From Bacteroidota bacterium (GTDB lineage: Bacteria; Bacteroidota; Bacteroidia; Flavobacteriales; Flavobacteriaceae), in contig JAJRPL010000311.1 in the NCBI GenBank assembly GCA_024280815.1, forward strand, positions 1 to 6,704: 6,704 nucleotides of DNA. The letters run 5' to 3'. The position numbers were made by a program, and so were the translations under genes. The notes under the pieces were generated by a model that worked only from the letters and a program-made list of their open reading frames with translations, did not search any database and was not told the DNA's origin. Position 1 is the first letter of the stretch. The number at the start of each line of letters is the position of its first letter. Shown here one piece after another: positions 6,216 to 6,704 of this stretch.

Positions 6216-6704
6216 TTGAAATACTTAATTATCTTATTTTTATTCTTTTCTTCAATTGTTTTTTCTCAAGTTAAAGTTGGGGGAGTAGTAGTTGATGAAC
6301 AAAATGAACCTGTACCTTTTGCTAATTTAATATTTAAAGGAACCACTATAGGTACGGTTTCTGACGAAAACGGAAAATTTTATATAGAGTCAGAAAATTC
6401 GTATAAAGAGCTAATGATATCTTTTATAGGGTATGAGAAAAAAACGATACAGCTTAAAGCAAGAAATTTTAATCTTAAAATAGTTTTAATTGAGGACAGT
6501 GCTGGTTTAGATGAAGTTGTTGTGTATTCTGGTAAAGTAAAAAAGAAAGGGAATCCTGCCATAGCAATTCTTAGAAAAATTTGGGCAAAAAAACGTAGAA
6601 ATGGCGTTCATATGTATCCACAATATGAATATGATAAATACGAAAAAATAGAATTCGATTTAAATAATATTAATGAAAAATTTAAAAAGAAAAAACTCTT
6701 TAAA
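6216..6704 (+). CDS. CarboxypepD_reg-like / DUF5686 family protein, N-terminal part
   Basis: The frame is open to the window edge (163 residues shown), so the C-terminus is missing. The only sensible start is TTG at 6216: no in-frame ATG occurs upstream in the spacer, and the first internal ATG is codon 67, inside the first domain. From the TTG, residues 1-18 make a clean signal peptide (KYLIILFLFFSSIVFSQ). Residues about 19-93 form a carboxypeptidase-regulatory-like beta-sandwich (VGGVVVDEQNEPVPFANLIF, GTTIGTVSDENGKFYI, SFIGYEKKTIQL). LDEVVVYSG (98-106) is the linker type also seen in TonB-dependent outer-membrane proteins. Residues from about 112 (GNPAIAILRKIWAKKRRNG, then YEYDKYEKIEFDLN) match the start of DUF5686, whose full members are about 800 residues and are predicted outer-membrane-associated proteins of unknown function. 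It lies just after the pdhB terminator, with no clear promoter between. Confidence 0.85.
   Translation, partial: MKYLIILFLFFSSIVFSQVKVGGVVVDEQNEPVPFANLIFKGTTIGTVSDENGKFYIESENSYKELMISFIGYEKKTIQLKARNFNLKIVLIEDSAGLDEVVVYSGKVKKKGNPAIAILRKIWAKKRRNGVHMYPQYEYDKYEKIEFDLNNINEKFKKKKLFK

Noticed and set aside
1..6704. CRISPR arrays, insertion sequences, tRNA or rRNA genes, integrase or defence genes
   Set aside because: No regularly spaced repeats, terminal inverted repeats, transposase motifs, tRNA-like cloverleaf or defence-type domains were seen on either strand.

Overview
The window is an AT-rich stretch of chromosome that looks like a marine-type member of Bacteroidota, most likely class Flavobacteriia. 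Evidence for this: start codons lie in A/T-rich leaders without Shine-Dalgarno sequences; TAnnTTTG-type -7 boxes precede two genes; the nucleoside transporter carries a lipocalin-like N-terminal extension; the bifunctional nuclease carries a C-terminal UVR motif; and a carboxypeptidase-regulatory-like/DUF5686 protein is present. I recall the block nuclease - etfA - etfB | pdhB - DUF5686 as common flavobacterial gene order, but could not check this here. Nothing suggests a mobile element, phage, CRISPR array or RNA gene.

Layout. Minus strand, 1-651: N-terminal part of a secreted right-handed beta-helix protein, cut by the window edge. Minus strand, 3109-792: a two-gene unit with a 17-nt gap, encoding a DUF151/UVR bifunctional nuclease and then a CNT-family nucleoside transporter with a signal peptide and a periplasmic lipocalin-like domain. 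Minus strand, 4978-3198: etfB then etfA, the two electron transfer flavoprotein subunits, closed by a strong intrinsic terminator only 12 nt before the nuclease start codon. Plus strand, 5145-6128: pdhB, the E1 beta subunit of pyruvate dehydrogenase, transcribed divergently from etfB and closed by a strong terminator. Plus strand, 6216-6704: start of a CarboxypepD_reg-like/DUF5686 outer-membrane-associated protein, apparently starting at TTG and cut by the window edge.

How the genes relate. etfBA and pdhB are both central carbon and energy genes: ETF collects electrons from acyl-CoA and related dehydrogenases, and PDH makes acetyl-CoA from pyruvate. Their shared 166-nt divergent region holds a perfect 13+2+13 inverted repeat, placed where it would cover the -33 region of the inferred etfB promoter. 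It is the best regulatory signal in the window. The nuclease/transporter pair may be linked to nucleic-acid or nucleoside use, but that is inference.

I see no convincing undescribed multi-gene system. This is mostly housekeeping sequence. The points worth a second look are the operator-like palindrome, the two terminators pressed against the next co-directional gene, the lipocalin-CNT fusion, the Lys in place of the usual FAD-site Arg in EtfA, and the TTG start.
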